Part shown: in pieces, positions 48,598 through 57,146 of the stretch
Numbering within the stretch: the first letter of the stretch is position 1
Layout of the letters: each line of letters opens with the position of its first letter
Assembly: GCA_038276395.1 (NCBI GenBank)
Contig: JBBQAA010000030.1
Span: 1 to 64,000, forward strand
Direction of reading: 5' to 3'
Length of the DNA: 64,000 nucleotides
From: JBBQAA01 sp038276395
Lineage (GTDB): Bacteria > Actinomycetota > Thermoleophilia > Solirubrobacterales > Solirubrobacteraceae
Notes under the pieces: generated by a model
What the model saw: only the letters and a program-made list of their open reading frames with translations
Databases searched by the model: none
Told to the model about the DNA's origin: nothing
Program-made: the position numbers and the translations under genes

Positions 48598-49074
48598 ATG
48601 GCCGCCACCAACATCAACCGCGTCGTCATGACCGGCAACCTGACCCGCGATCCCGAGCTTCGCTCGATCCCGAGCGGGACCCCGCTCTGCTCCCTGCGGA
48701 TCGCCAGCAACACCCGCCGCAAGGACGCCTCCGGCAACTGGGTCGACAAGGCCAACTACTTCGACGTCACCGTCTGGGGCGCGCAGGGCGAGAACTGCGC
48801 CCGCTACCTCTCCAAGGGCCGCCCGGTGGCGGTCGACGGCCGGCTCGAGTGGCGCGAGTTCCAGGACAAGGAGGGCAACAAGCGCCAAGCGGTCGAGATC
48901 GTCGCCGACTCGGTCCAGTTCCTCGGGGGCCGCGAGGAAGGCTCGGGCGGCGGCGGGAACGGGAACGGCGGCGGCTACAGCCGCCCCCAGGCGGACTTCC
49001 CGGCCGACACCCAGGACTTCGTGCCCGCGGGCGGCGGGAGCACCCCCGCCGCCGACGACGACATCCCGTTCTGA
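48598..49074 (+). CDS. ssb: Single-stranded DNA-binding protein
   Basis: 158 aa. The OB fold starts NINRVVMTGNLTRDPELR and includes DVTVWGAQGENCARYLSKG. A Gly-rich linker leads to the acidic protein-interaction tip DDDIPF. It coats single-stranded DNA at replication forks. Confidence 0.96.
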   Translation: MAATNINRVVMTGNLTRDPELRSIPSGTPLCSLRIASNTRRKDASGNWVDKANYFDVTVWGAQGENCARYLSKGRPVAVDGRLEWREFQDKEGNKRQAVEIVADSVQFLGGREEGSGGGGNGNGGGYSRPQADFPADTQDFVPAGGGSTPAADDDIPF

Positions 49075-49084
49075 GCCGGAGCTC

Positions 49085-49113
49085 CGGCGAGCCGCCCCGC
49101 GGCCGGCTCGCCG
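49085..49113 (+). terminator. Hairpin after ssb
   Basis: Arms CGGCGAGCCG and CGGCTCGCCG (10 bp) with a 9-base loop begin 11 bases after the ssb stop. An adjoining 14-base palindrome GCCGGAGCTCCGGC lies at 49075-49088. There is no T tract, so this may be a partial terminator ahead of rpsR. Confidence 0.5.
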
Positions 49114-49302
49114 TGGGGCCGGGGCCGGGCGGGCGCGGGTGTCCGTGCCCGAGGTGTCCTGCCCTCGTACGACATAGGCGTATGAAGTCAGGACAGCTCC
49201 TCGCTTTGTGCCCGCCGCTGCTAGCCTGATTGGTCCTACGCCGGTGCCCGCGACCCCTCGCGCCCGGCCTCGTAATCCGACTTTCTCTCTCGAGGTAATC
49301 CT
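49114..49302 (+). promoter_or_regulatory. rpsR upstream region
   Basis: Contains TAGCCT (49222-49227) as a possible -10, about 75 bases before rpsR, and a GAGGT ribosome-binding site six bases before the TTG start. I see no S6:S18 or other autoregulatory hairpin that I could defend. Confidence 0.35.
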
Positions 49303-49626
49303 TTGGCGAAGCAGCGCAAGCGGCCGGCTCGTGCCCGGCGGGACAAGCGGGGCGGCCCCAGCGTCGGCCGCCGGAAGTCCTGCCCGTACTGCAAGGACAA
49401 GATCGAGCAGGTCGACTGGAAGGACATCGGCGCGCTGCGCCGCTTCGTCTCCGAGAAGGGCAAGCTCCGCTCACGAAGGATCACGGGAGCGTGCCGTCGC
49501 CATCAGCTCCAGATCGCCAAGGCGGTCAAGCGCGCGCGTGAGCTGGGGCTCCTCTACTACGTCAACGAAACCGCCACCGAGCGCCGCGGGGGTCGCGAGG
49601 ATCGCGGCGACCGCGAGCGCCGCTAG
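49303..49626 (+). CDS. rpsR: 30S ribosomal protein S18
   Basis: 107 aa, longer than the usual 75-80 because of a basic N-tail and an Arg/Gly/Glu-rich C-tail. KSCPYCKDK and ITGACRRHQ supply the Cys set of the zinc-binding (C+) form. TTG start with GAGGT upstream. Confidence 0.93.
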   Translation: MAKQRKRPARARRDKRGGPSVGRRKSCPYCKDKIEQVDWKDIGALRRFVSEKGKLRSRRITGACRRHQLQIAKAVKRARELGLLYYVNETATERRGGREDRGDRERR

Positions 49627-49629
49627 GCC

Positions 49630-50082
49630 ATGCCTGAGGCGATTCTCCTCGCGGACGTCGAGTCGCTCGGCGAGAAGGGCACCGTCATCGACGTGGCCCC
49701 CGGCTACCTGCGCAACTACCTGGTCCCGCGCAAGCTCGCCCAGCCCGCCACCCGGGGCGCCCTCGAGCTGGCCAAGCAGCGGATGGAGGCGGCCGAGCGC
49801 GCCGCCCGGGAGGCCGTCGCCCGCGCGGAGGAGAACGCCCAGCTCCTGCAGCGCACGGTGCTGACGATCGCCCAGCAGGCGGGGGACGACGGCCGGCTCT
49901 TCGGCTCGGTCACCTCCCAGGACATCGTCGACGCGATCCGCGACGCCCGCGGGATCAAGGTCGACCGCCGCAAGGTCCACCTCGAGGACCCGATCCGCAA
50001 CGTCGGCACGCACATGGTCGTTGTCGAGGTCTCCGAGGGCATCACCGCGACCGTCAAGACGATGGTCGTCGAGCAGAAGTAG
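49630..50082 (+). CDS. rplI: 50S ribosomal protein L9
   Basis: 150 aa. N-domain ILLADVESLGEKGTVIDVAPGYLRNYLVPRKLA, the long connecting helix and the C-domain GRLFGSVTSQDIVDAI are complete. It starts 3 bases after rpsR. Confidence 0.96.
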   Translation: MPEAILLADVESLGEKGTVIDVAPGYLRNYLVPRKLAQPATRGALELAKQRMEAAERAAREAVARAEENAQLLQRTVLTIAQQAGDDGRLFGSVTSQDIVDAIRDARGIKVDRRKVHLEDPIRNVGTHMVVVEVSEGITATVKTMVVEQK

Positions 50083-50186
50083 CCGGGCGCGCGCGTCTTT
50101 GCGACGCTCTGTCCCGCCCGGGTGAAATAGCGCGGAAGAAGCGGAAGGATCGCTCGCCGCGCCCCGCCGACGACCGGGGGCGAACC

Positions 50187-50192
50187 TAGACT
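50187..50192 (+). promoter_or_regulatory. -10 hexamer of dnaB
   Basis: TAGACT ends ten bases before GTG 50202, with no ribosome-binding site. Confidence 0.45.
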
Positions 50193-50201
50193 CGCTCGCC
50201 C

Positions 50202-51569
50202 GTGTCCGTCACCCTCGACCGTGCGCTCGCGCCCCCGCACAACCTCGACGCCGAGCAGTCCGTGCTCGGCGGGATCTTCCTCTCCGAGCGCCATCTCTAC
50301 GCGCTCGTCATCGAGGAGGGCCTGAAGCCCGAGGACTTCTACCGCGAGCAGCACGCCGTCGTCTACCGGGCGATCCTCGAGCTCTACGACGAGGCCTCGG
50401 AGATCGACCACCTGACGGTCACCGAGCGCCTGCGCGAGACGGGGAGGCTCGAGGCGGCGGGCGGGGAGGCGAACGTCGGTGCGCTGGCCGCGGCGCCCCC
50501 GGCCACGGGCCACGTCGCCGGCTACGCGCGGATCGTCAAGCGCAACGCGCTCCTGCGCCGCCTGCTGAACCAGACCTACGAGATCCAGTCGAGCGTCCTG
50601 AACCGCGAGGGCGACCCGGAGGCGCTCGTGGACCAGGCCCAGCGCGGGATCCTCGAGGTCACCCAGGACGACCGCCAGAAGGACTTCGTCTCCGCCCAGG
50701 AGATGCTCGACCGCGCGCTCGACCAGCTCCAGAAGCTCTCGACGCAGAAGACGCACCTGATCGGCACGCCGTCGGGCTTCAAGGACATCGACGCGATCAC
50801 CGGCGGCTTCATCCCCGGCAACCTGATCATCATCGCGGCGCGGCCGTCGATGGGGAAGTCGGCGCTCGTGACCAACATCGCCGAGAACGCCGCGCTGGCC
50901 CGCGACGCGAAGCCGATCGCGCTGTTCTCCCTCGAGATGTCCGAGGCCGAGCTGGCCCAGCGCTTCGTCGCCTCCCGCGCCGGGATCGGCGGCGAGGAGC
51001 TCCGTCGCGGCCGGGTCGAGGCGCGCCGCTGGCCGAAGGTCCTCGAGACGAGCCAGAAGCTCGCCGCCGCCCCGCTCTACATCGACGACTCCTCGGACCT
51101 CGGGACGACCGAGATCCGCGCCAAGGCCCGCCGCCTGCACCAGCAGTCCGACGACGGGCTCGGCCTCATCATCATCGACTACCTCCAGCTCATGCGCGCC
51201 GACGGGCGGATCGAGAACCGCGTGCAGCAGATCGGCGAGATGAGCCGCTCGCTGAAGATGCTCGCGCGCGAGCTCGACGTGCCGGTCATCGCGCTCTCCC
51301 AGCTCTCCCGCGCCCCTGAGCAGCGGGCGGCGGGCGACAAGCGGCCGATGCTCTCCGACCTGCGCGAGTCCGGGAACCTCGAGCAGGACGCCGACGTCGT
51401 CATGTTCATCTACCGCGACGAGTACTACAACAAGGAGACCGAGGAGCCCGGCGTGGCGGAGATCATCATCGCCAAGCACCGCAACGGGGCGCTCGACACG
51501 GTAAAGCTCGCCTTCCAGCACAAGTACCCGCGCTTTCTCACCTACGTGGACGAGGAGCGCTACGCCTGA
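50202..51569 (+). CDS. dnaB: Replicative DNA helicase DnaB
   Basis: 455 aa, no intein. The N-terminal helical domain begins PPHNLDAEQSVLGGIFLSE. The RecA-like domain has Walker A ARPSMGKSAL, LFSLEMSEAELAQRF, Walker B LGLIIIDYLQLM and the C-terminal AEIIIAKHRNG. GTG start. The stop overlaps the loader-like gene as TGATG. Confidence 0.97.
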   Translation: MSVTLDRALAPPHNLDAEQSVLGGIFLSERHLYALVIEEGLKPEDFYREQHAVVYRAILELYDEASEIDHLTVTERLRETGRLEAAGGEANVGALAAAPPATGHVAGYARIVKRNALLRRLLNQTYEIQSSVLNREGDPEALVDQAQRGILEVTQDDRQKDFVSAQEMLDRALDQLQKLSTQKTHLIGTPSGFKDIDAITGGFIPGNLIIIAARPSMGKSALVTNIAENAALARDAKPIALFSLEMSEAELAQRFVASRAGIGGEELRRGRVEARRWPKVLETSQKLAAAPLYIDDSSDLGTTEIRAKARRLHQQSDDGLGLIIIDYLQLMRADGRIENRVQQIGEMSRSLKMLARELDVPVIALSQLSRAPEQRAAGDKRPMLSDLRESGNLEQDADVVMFIYRDEYYNKETEEPGVAEIIIAKHRNGALDTVKLAFQHKYPRFLTYVDEERYA

Positions 51570-52252
51570 TGGGCGAGTGCCCCCACGGGGTATGCGACGG
51601 CTCGGGCCTCGTGGCCGACGAGGAGACCCGCACGATCAGCCCGTGCCGCTGCCGCCCGCAGGTGCTCGCCCGCGGCCGGGCACGTTCGCTCTCCTCGGTC
51701 ATCCCCGCGCGCTACCGCGATGTCTCCTTCGACCGCCCGCCGGTCACGGACATGCCGGCGCCCTTCGTGCGCGCGGTACGGGCCTTCGCCGGGGCGATCG
51801 ACTCAGAGCTCGACGCCGGCCGGGGCCTGTGGTTCATGGGGGACGTGGGAACGGGCAAGACGACGCTCGCCATGCTCATCTCCCGCACCGCGCTGGCCGC
51901 CGGGCGCTCGGTGGCGATCTACTCCCTGCCCCGGCTCGTCAGCCTGATCCGGCGGACCTACGACAGCGACTCGGCGTGGTCGGACACCGAGCTGATCGAC
52001 CGCCTCGTCGCCGTCGACCTCCTGCACTTGGACGACGTCGGAGCCGAGAAGACGAGCGAATGGGTCCTCGAGCAGGTCTACTCGATCGTCAACGGCCGCT
52101 ACGAGGCCGAACGCTCGATCGTGCTGACGACGAACATCGACGAGCGCGCCGCCCTGGCCGGGCAGATCGGCGAGCGCACGGTCTCCCGGCTCATGGAGAT
52201 GTGCTCGGAGATCCCGGTCTACGGGCCGGATCGGCGCGAGCTCGCGGTCTGA
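51569..52252 (+). CDS. DnaC/DnaI-like AAA+ ATPase, putative helicase loader
   Basis: 227 aa. The N-terminus holds a Cys cluster (CPHGVCDGSG then CRCRP) suggesting a zinc site, as in DnaI. Walker A GDVGTGKTT is near residues 91-99, Walker B LLHLDDVGAEK and a sensor LTTNID follow. It is translationally coupled to dnaB, which supports a helicase-loader role over IstB-type transposition. No transposon is present. Confidence 0.82.
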   Translation: MGECPHGVCDGSGLVADEETRTISPCRCRPQVLARGRARSLSSVIPARYRDVSFDRPPVTDMPAPFVRAVRAFAGAIDSELDAGRGLWFMGDVGTGKTTLAMLISRTALAAGRSVAIYSLPRLVSLIRRTYDSDSAWSDTELIDRLVAVDLLHLDDVGAEKTSEWVLEQVYSIVNGRYEAERSIVLTTNIDERAALAGQIGERTVSRLMEMCSEIPVYGPDRRELAV

Positions 52253-52408
52253 CTGGGTGCGACCGCGTCGCACAGGGACGTCGGCGCCGGAGCCGCCCGA
52301 CACGGCTCGCGTGATCGACGCGGTGCGTGCCGGCGAGCGCGTGACGCTGAACCGTGCGCGGCGAGCCGGTGCCGGACACCCGCTCCCCGCCCCTATCCTC
52401 GATCCCCT
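52253..52408. other. Spacer before purA
   Basis: 156 bp. A small palindrome TGCGAC-CGC-GTCGCA at 52257-52271 lies just after the loader stop. The purA -10 TATCCT is at 52394-52399. No ORF is supported. Confidence 0.4.
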
Positions 52409-53728
52409 ATGCCGAGCATCGTCATCGTCGGCGCCCAGTGGGGCGATGAGGGCAAGGGGAAGATCACCGATCTCCTGGCCGAGCGGGCCGGCGCCGTCGT
52501 CCGCTTCCAGGGCGGCAACAACGCGGGCCACACGATCGTCCGCGAGGAGACGACCTACAAGCTCCACCTGATGCCCTCGGGAATCCTCTACCCGGGCAAG
52601 ACGTGCATCATCGGCAACGGGGTCGTCGTCGATCCGAAGGTCCTCTCCGACGAGCTCGAGGGCCTCAGGCGCCAGGGGATCGACACGAGCGCGCTGCGGA
52701 TCTCCGCCAACGCGCACCTGATCATGCCCTACCACATGCTCCTCGACCACGCGGGCGAGGCCAAGCTCGGCAAGCTCGAGATCGGCACGACGCGGCGCGG
52801 GATCGGTCCGTGCTACGCCGACAAGGCGGCGCGGCTCGGGATCCGCGTGCAGGATCTCCTGGACGAGAAGATCCTGAAGAAGAAGATCACCGCCGCGCTC
52901 GAGCCCAAGCGGCTCTCGCTGCGGCCCTTCGCGCGCTCGCCCGAGCTCGACCTGCAGACGATGACCGAGGAGTACCTCGGCTACGGGAACCGCCTGCAGC
53001 AGTACATCACCGACACCGCCAAGCTCGTGTGGCGGCGCCTGGACGACGAGGACGTCGTCATCTTCGAGGGCGCCCAGGGGGCGATGCTCGACATCGACCA
53101 CGGGACCTATCCCTTCGTCACCTCCTCGAACCCCGTGGCCGCCTCGGCGTGCACGGGCACGGGCATCGGCCCGCGCGACATCGACGAGGTGTGGGGGATC
53201 ACCAAGGCCTACGCCACCCGCGTCGGCGCCGGGCCCTTCCCCACCGAGCTGCACGACGAGCTCGGCGACCAGCTCCGCGAGCGGGGCGGCGAGGTGGGGA
53301 CGACGACCGGGCGCCCGCGCCGGGTCGGGTGGCTCGACCTCGTCGCCCTGCGCTACGCCGCGCGGATCAACTCGCTCTCGGCGCTGTGCGTGACGAAGCT
53401 CGACGTGCTCTCCGGGCAGGAGGACCTGCTCGTCTGCACCGCCTACGAGAGCGCCGACGGCGCCGAGCTCGACGGCTTCCCCTTCCACCAGACGGTCCTG
53501 CACCACGCGCGCCCGTGCTACGAGTCGCTGCCGGGCTGGAGCGAGGAGATCGGCGAGGTGCGCTCCGAGGCAGACCTCCCGCCCGCCGCGCGCGACTACC
53601 TCGCCTTCGTCTCGGACTACGTCGGGGTGCCGGTCGTGCTCATCGGCGTCGGGCCCGGGCGGGATCAGACGATCTGGACCTCGGCGGCGCAGAACACCGC
53701 GTTCGCCCGCGCCGCGACCTCGGCGTAG
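52409..53728 (+). CDS. purA: Adenylosuccinate synthetase
   Basis: 439 aa. GTP-dependent step from IMP to adenylosuccinate. The P-loop region VGAQWGDEGKGKITD, GGNNAGHTIV, GTTRRGIGPCYADKAARLGIR and TTTGRPRRVGWLDLV are all canonical. The ATG lies ten bases after TATCCT, with no ribosome-binding site. Confidence 0.97.
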   Translation: MPSIVIVGAQWGDEGKGKITDLLAERAGAVVRFQGGNNAGHTIVREETTYKLHLMPSGILYPGKTCIIGNGVVVDPKVLSDELEGLRRQGIDTSALRISANAHLIMPYHMLLDHAGEAKLGKLEIGTTRRGIGPCYADKAARLGIRVQDLLDEKILKKKITAALEPKRLSLRPFARSPELDLQTMTEEYLGYGNRLQQYITDTAKLVWRRLDDEDVVIFEGAQGAMLDIDHGTYPFVTSSNPVAASACTGTGIGPRDIDEVWGITKAYATRVGAGPFPTELHDELGDQLRERGGEVGTTTGRPRRVGWLDLVALRYAARINSLSALCVTKLDVLSGQEDLLVCTAYESADGAELDGFPFHQTVLHHARPCYESLPGWSEEIGEVRSEADLPPAARDYLAFVSDYVGVPVVLIGVGPGRDQTIWTSAAQNTAFARAATSA

Positions 53729-53737
53729 CCGCGCGAC

Positions 53738-54388
53738 TCAGGCGGAGCCGGTCTCGAGCACCTTCTCCTCGCCGCGGCGCAGCACGCGCGGGGCGAGCGC
53801 TCCGAGGGCGAGCAGGGCGATCGTCGTCAGCGTGATCTGCACGGAAAGGACGCCCTCCTCGGTCCAGTAGACGTCGTCGAAGCGCAGCAGCAGCGCGGAC
53901 TCGTCGAGCACGAGCCCGGCACCGGTGCCGAAGGGCACGGCCAGCCAGGGGTCGAGGCCCTCGTCGCGCGAGATGATCGACGCGGCGCCCGCGAGCAGCA
54001 CGAGCGCCATGCCCGGGACGAAGTGGTGGATGTGGCGGCGGCCGACGATGAGGTTCCTAAACGGCCCGAGGCGCCCGCGGCGGCGGATCGTCCACGTCGC
54101 CACGCGGGCGAAGCCGAAGGTGAGGACGAAGGAGCCGAGCAGGTTCAGCAGCGCCGCCTCGCGCCCCGACGCCTCCCGGTAGCTCGCGACGGCCACGTCG
54201 CTCGTCTCGAGCGCGGCGACCGCGGCGGCGCCGAGCACGGAGTCCGCCTCGGCGGGCAGGGGCGCCGAGCCCCGGCGCCAAACCCGGCCGAGCTCGAGCG
54301 CCGCCACCGCGCCGCTGGAGGCGAGCGCGACTACGGCAAGCGCGAGCGTCCGCCGCTCGACGTGCAGGGAGGGCTCGCCGCGCCGCAT
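53738..54388 (-). CDS. Integral membrane protein of unknown function
   Basis: 216 aa, about five membrane helices. It contains RRHIHHFVPGMALVLLAGAASII and SALLLRFDDVYWTEEGVLSVQ, a His-rich segment that looks conserved. ATG 54388 was chosen. ATG 54412 would overlap the upstream gene by ten bases. It is the last gene of the glycan operon and convergent with purA. Confidence 0.65.
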   Translation of the reverse strand: MRRGEPSLHVERRTLALAVVALASSGAVAALELGRVWRRGSAPLPAEADSVLGAAAVAALETSDVAVASYREASGREAALLNLLGSFVLTFGFARVATWTIRRRGRLGPFRNLIVGRRHIHHFVPGMALVLLAGAASIISRDEGLDPWLAVPFGTGAGLVLDESALLLRFDDVYWTEEGVLSVQITLTTIALLALGALAPRVLRRGEEKVLETGSA

Positions 54389-54402
54389 GCGACTGAGGCC
54401 GG

Positions 54403-55032
54403 CTACCGCCATCGCTCGAGGAGGTCCTCCTCCCCGACCTCGCGCACGACGCGGGCCGGGACGCCCATGACGACCGCCCGCGCCGGGACGTCGCGTGTGA
54501 CGACCGCACCCGCGGCGACGTAGGCCTCCTCCCCGACCTCGACGCCGGGGCAGAGCACGGCGCCGCCGCCGATCCGGCAGGCCCGGCGCAGGGTGGCGCC
54601 GGCGGGCGCCACCTCCGGCGGGTGGCGGCCCATCGTGTCGTCGTTGGTCGTGAGCGCCCCCGGGCCGAGGAAGACGTCGTCCTCGACCAGCGACCCGGCC
54701 GTGAGGTAGACGCCCGTCTGCAGCTTCACGCGCTCCCCGACGACGACGTCGTTGTCGACCGAGCACGCCCGCCCGACGACCGACCCCGCGCCGATCCGCG
54801 CGCGCTCGCGCACCTGGGCGCTGTCGCCGACGACGACCCCGGGAGCGAGCTCGGCGCCCGCGTAGACGACCGCCCCCACGCAGATGACGACACCGTCGCC
54901 GAGCACCGCCGGGCCGGGATCCTCGCGCGAGGCGCGGGAGGCGGCCCCGAGGCGCGGGCGCTTGCCGACGTGGGCGCCCGCCTCGATCTCGACGTCATCC
55001 CCGAGCTGCGTGTCGGGAGCGATCTCAGGCAC
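54403..55032 (-). CDS. Left-handed beta-helix N-acetyltransferase (WbpD-like)
   Basis: 209 aa with many hexapeptide repeats (isoleucine-patch type), such as IAPDTQLGDDVEIEAGAHVG, VVVGERVKLQTGVYLT and CPGVEVGEEAYVAAGAVVTRDVP. It acetylates a UDP-amino-sugar in the WbpD/WlbB type of pathway. GTG 55032 overlaps the oxidoreductase stop by eight bases. Confidence 0.85.
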   Translation of the reverse strand: MPEIAPDTQLGDDVEIEAGAHVGKRPRLGAASRASREDPGPAVLGDGVVICVGAVVYAGAELAPGVVVGDSAQVRERARIGAGSVVGRACSVDNDVVVGERVKLQTGVYLTAGSLVEDDVFLGPGALTTNDDTMGRHPPEVAPAGATLRRACRIGGGAVLCPGVEVGEEAYVAAGAVVTRDVPARAVVMGVPARVVREVGEEDLLERWR

Positions 55033-56029
55033 AGGCCGCCCGGGCCGAGGCGGCGAGGGAGTCCTGCAGGCCCTCGAGCACACGGACGACCCGCAGGCCG
55101 CTCACGCCGTCCGAGCGGGGCGTCGCGCCCGTGCGCACGCACTCGACGAAGTGCTCGCACTCGAGGCGGAGCGGCTCGGCGTTCGGCAGCCGCGGGCACC
55201 ACACGTCGCCCGAGCGCGCGATGTACTCCCCCCAGGAGCGGACGTCCTCGTCGAAGCCCTTGTCGTAGACCGTGACCTTCCCCTCGATCGCCATGTCGTC
55301 GAACGTCGCCATCTTGCGCGAGCCGACGACGGTGAGCCGGCGCTCCTTGTGCGGGTCGAGCCAGGAGAGGTGGAGGTGGGCGGCCAGGCCGGAGGGGAAG
55401 CGCAGATAGACGAAGACGACGTCCTCGACGCCGGAGCGGACGTAGGACTCGCCGTGGGCGAGGGTCTCGGTCGGCTCCTCTCCTCCCGCCAGGGCGAGGA
55501 CGACGGAGACGTCGTGGGCGCCGAGGCTCCACAGCGCGTTCTCGTCGGCGCGGAGCTTGCCGAGGTTCAGGCGGTTGCCGTAGATGTAGAAGACCTCGCC
55601 GAGCTCACCCGACTCGACGAGCTCGGCGACCTTGCGCACGCCCGGGTGATACTCGAGCAGGTGGCCGACCATGAGGATCCGCCCCGCCCGCTCCGCCGCC
55701 GCCACGGCGCGCTCGGCGTCGGCCGCGGTCGTCGCGAGCGGCTTCTCGACGAAGCAGTGCTTGCCCGCCTCGAGCACGCGCGCCGCGAGCTCGGCGTGCG
55801 TGGGGACCGGCGTGGCGAGGACGACGGCGTCGAGCTCCGGGTCGGCGAGCAGCTCCTCGAGCTCGCCGGTCTCGCGCGAGCCAGGATGGGCCGTCGTCAG
55901 CCGCGCGCGCGCGGCCGGGTCGGCGTCGCACAGCCACGTGAGCGCGCAGCCCGGGGTCGCCGCGAGGTTGCGGGCGAGGTTCGGCCCCCAGTACCCGAGC
56001 CCGGCGACGCCGATGCGGACGTCCGTCAC
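55025..56029 (-). CDS. Gfo/Idh/MocA-family oxidoreductase (UDP-sugar 3-dehydrogenase-like)
   Basis: 334 aa. The Rossmann motif GVAGLGYWGPNLARNL and the catalytic-region EKP (CFVEKPLATT) define the family. With the acetyltransferase and the 2-epimerase it matches the WbpB/WlbA role, oxidising C3 of a UDP-GlcNAc-derived sugar. The GTG lies eight bases after TAGTGT. Confidence 0.85.
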   Translation of the reverse strand: MTDVRIGVAGLGYWGPNLARNLAATPGCALTWLCDADPAARARLTTAHPGSRETGELEELLADPELDAVVLATPVPTHAELAARVLEAGKHCFVEKPLATTAADAERAVAAAERAGRILMVGHLLEYHPGVRKVAELVESGELGEVFYIYGNRLNLGKLRADENALWSLGAHDVSVVLALAGGEEPTETLAHGESYVRSGVEDVVFVYLRFPSGLAAHLHLSWLDPHKERRLTVVGSRKMATFDDMAIEGKVTVYDKGFDEDVRSWGEYIARSGDVWCPRLPNAEPLRLECEHFVECVRTGATPRSDGVSGLRVVRVLEGLQDSLAASARAACA

Positions 56030-56036
56030 CCGCCGA

Positions 56037-56042
56037 ACACTA
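56037..56042 (-). promoter_or_regulatory. -10 hexamer of the Gfo/Idh/MocA gene
   Basis: Minus-strand TAGTGT (56042-56037), eight bases before GTG 56029. It suggests an internal leaderless start within the operon. Confidence 0.45.
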
Positions 56043-56062
56043 CGTGCGGGCGCCGACGGGCC

Positions 56063-57139
56063 TCAGGTCAGGGCGCCGAGCGCGGCGACGATGCGCTCCG
56101 CCGCCCGGCCGTCCCCATAGAGCGCCGGGCGCTCGGGCGGGGACGGCGTCGCCAGCGCGGCGAGCGCGCGATCGGCGTCGAGGTCGACGAGTGTGTTCCA
56201 GCCCGCCTCCACGGTCTCGGTCCACTCCGTCGAGGGGCGCAGGGTCACGCACGGCACCCCGGCGAGGTAGGCCTCCTTCTGCACGCCACCCGAGTCCGTG
56301 AGCACGGCCTGGGCCTGGCACAGGAGCGCCGTGAACTCCAGGTAGCCGAGCGGCGGGGAGACCGTGAGCCCGGGAACCGCGTCGACCCGCGCACGCAGGC
56401 CGGCCGCCTCGAGACGGCCCACGGTGCGCGGATGCAGGGGGAGCAGCGCCGGGAGGGGAAGGGCCTCGAGTAGCTCGACGAGGCGCGCAAGGCGTGCCGG
56501 ATCGTCGACGTTGCCCGCGCGGTGGGCGGTCACGAGCGCGTACTCCCCCGGGGTGAGACCATGGGCCGCCGGGACCTCCGCGCGCTGCCGCGCCGCGGGC
56601 TGGACCCTGAGCGCGACGTCGACCATGACGTCCCCCACGACCTCGACCCGCCCGGTCGCCGACTCCCGCGCGAGCGCGGCCGCGCCTGCCGCCGTGGAGC
56701 ACAGCAGGAGCGCGCTCAGGTGATCGGTGAGGACGCGGTTCAGCTCCTCGGGCATCGCCCGGTCCCCCGAGCGCATCCCGGCCTCGACGTGGGCCACGGG
56801 CACGCCCGTCTGCGCGCCCGCGAGCCCGCCCGCGAGCGTCGAGTTCGTGTCGCCGTAGACGAGCACGATACCCGGGCGGACCTCGCCGATGACGCCCGCC
56901 AGCGCCTCGAGCATCCGCGCGGTCTGCGCCGAGTTGGTGCCGCCGCCGAGCCCGAGCGAGCGGTCGGGCGCCGGCACGCCGAGCTCGGCGAAGAACACCG
57001 CGGAGAGGGCGTCGTCCCAGTGCTGCCCGGTGTGGACGAGCACCTCCTCGTGCGCCGCGCGCAGCGGTGCGGAGACCGCGGCGGCCTTGACGAACTGCGG
57101 CCGGTTGCCGACGACGGTGAGGACGCGGATACGGCCCAC
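56063..57139 (-). CDS. wecB: UDP-N-acetylglucosamine 2-epimerase (non-hydrolysing)
   Basis: 358 aa, GT-B-like fold. VVGNRPQFVKAAAV, VYGDTNSTLAGGLAG, HVEAGMRSGDRAMPEELNR, VTAHRAGN, LTDSGGVQKEA and LRPSTEWTETVEAG are diagnostic. It interconverts UDP-GlcNAc-type and UDP-ManNAc-type sugars. GTG start, 7 bp after the aminotransferase stop. Confidence 0.93.
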   Translation of the reverse strand: MGRIRVLTVVGNRPQFVKAAAVSAPLRAAHEEVLVHTGQHWDDALSAVFFAELGVPAPDRSLGLGGGTNSAQTARMLEALAGVIGEVRPGIVLVYGDTNSTLAGGLAGAQTGVPVAHVEAGMRSGDRAMPEELNRVLTDHLSALLLCSTAAGAAALARESATGRVEVVGDVMVDVALRVQPAARQRAEVPAAHGLTPGEYALVTAHRAGNVDDPARLARLVELLEALPLPALLPLHPRTVGRLEAAGLRARVDAVPGLTVSPPLGYLEFTALLCQAQAVLTDSGGVQKEAYLAGVPCVTLRPSTEWTETVEAGWNTLVDLDADRALAALATPSPPERPALYGDGRAAERIVAALGALT

Positions 57140-57146
57140 CCCGCCG

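Noticed and set aside
51569..52252. IstB-type transposition helper
   Set aside because: No transposase, inverted repeats or target duplication nearby, and translational coupling to dnaB favours a loader.
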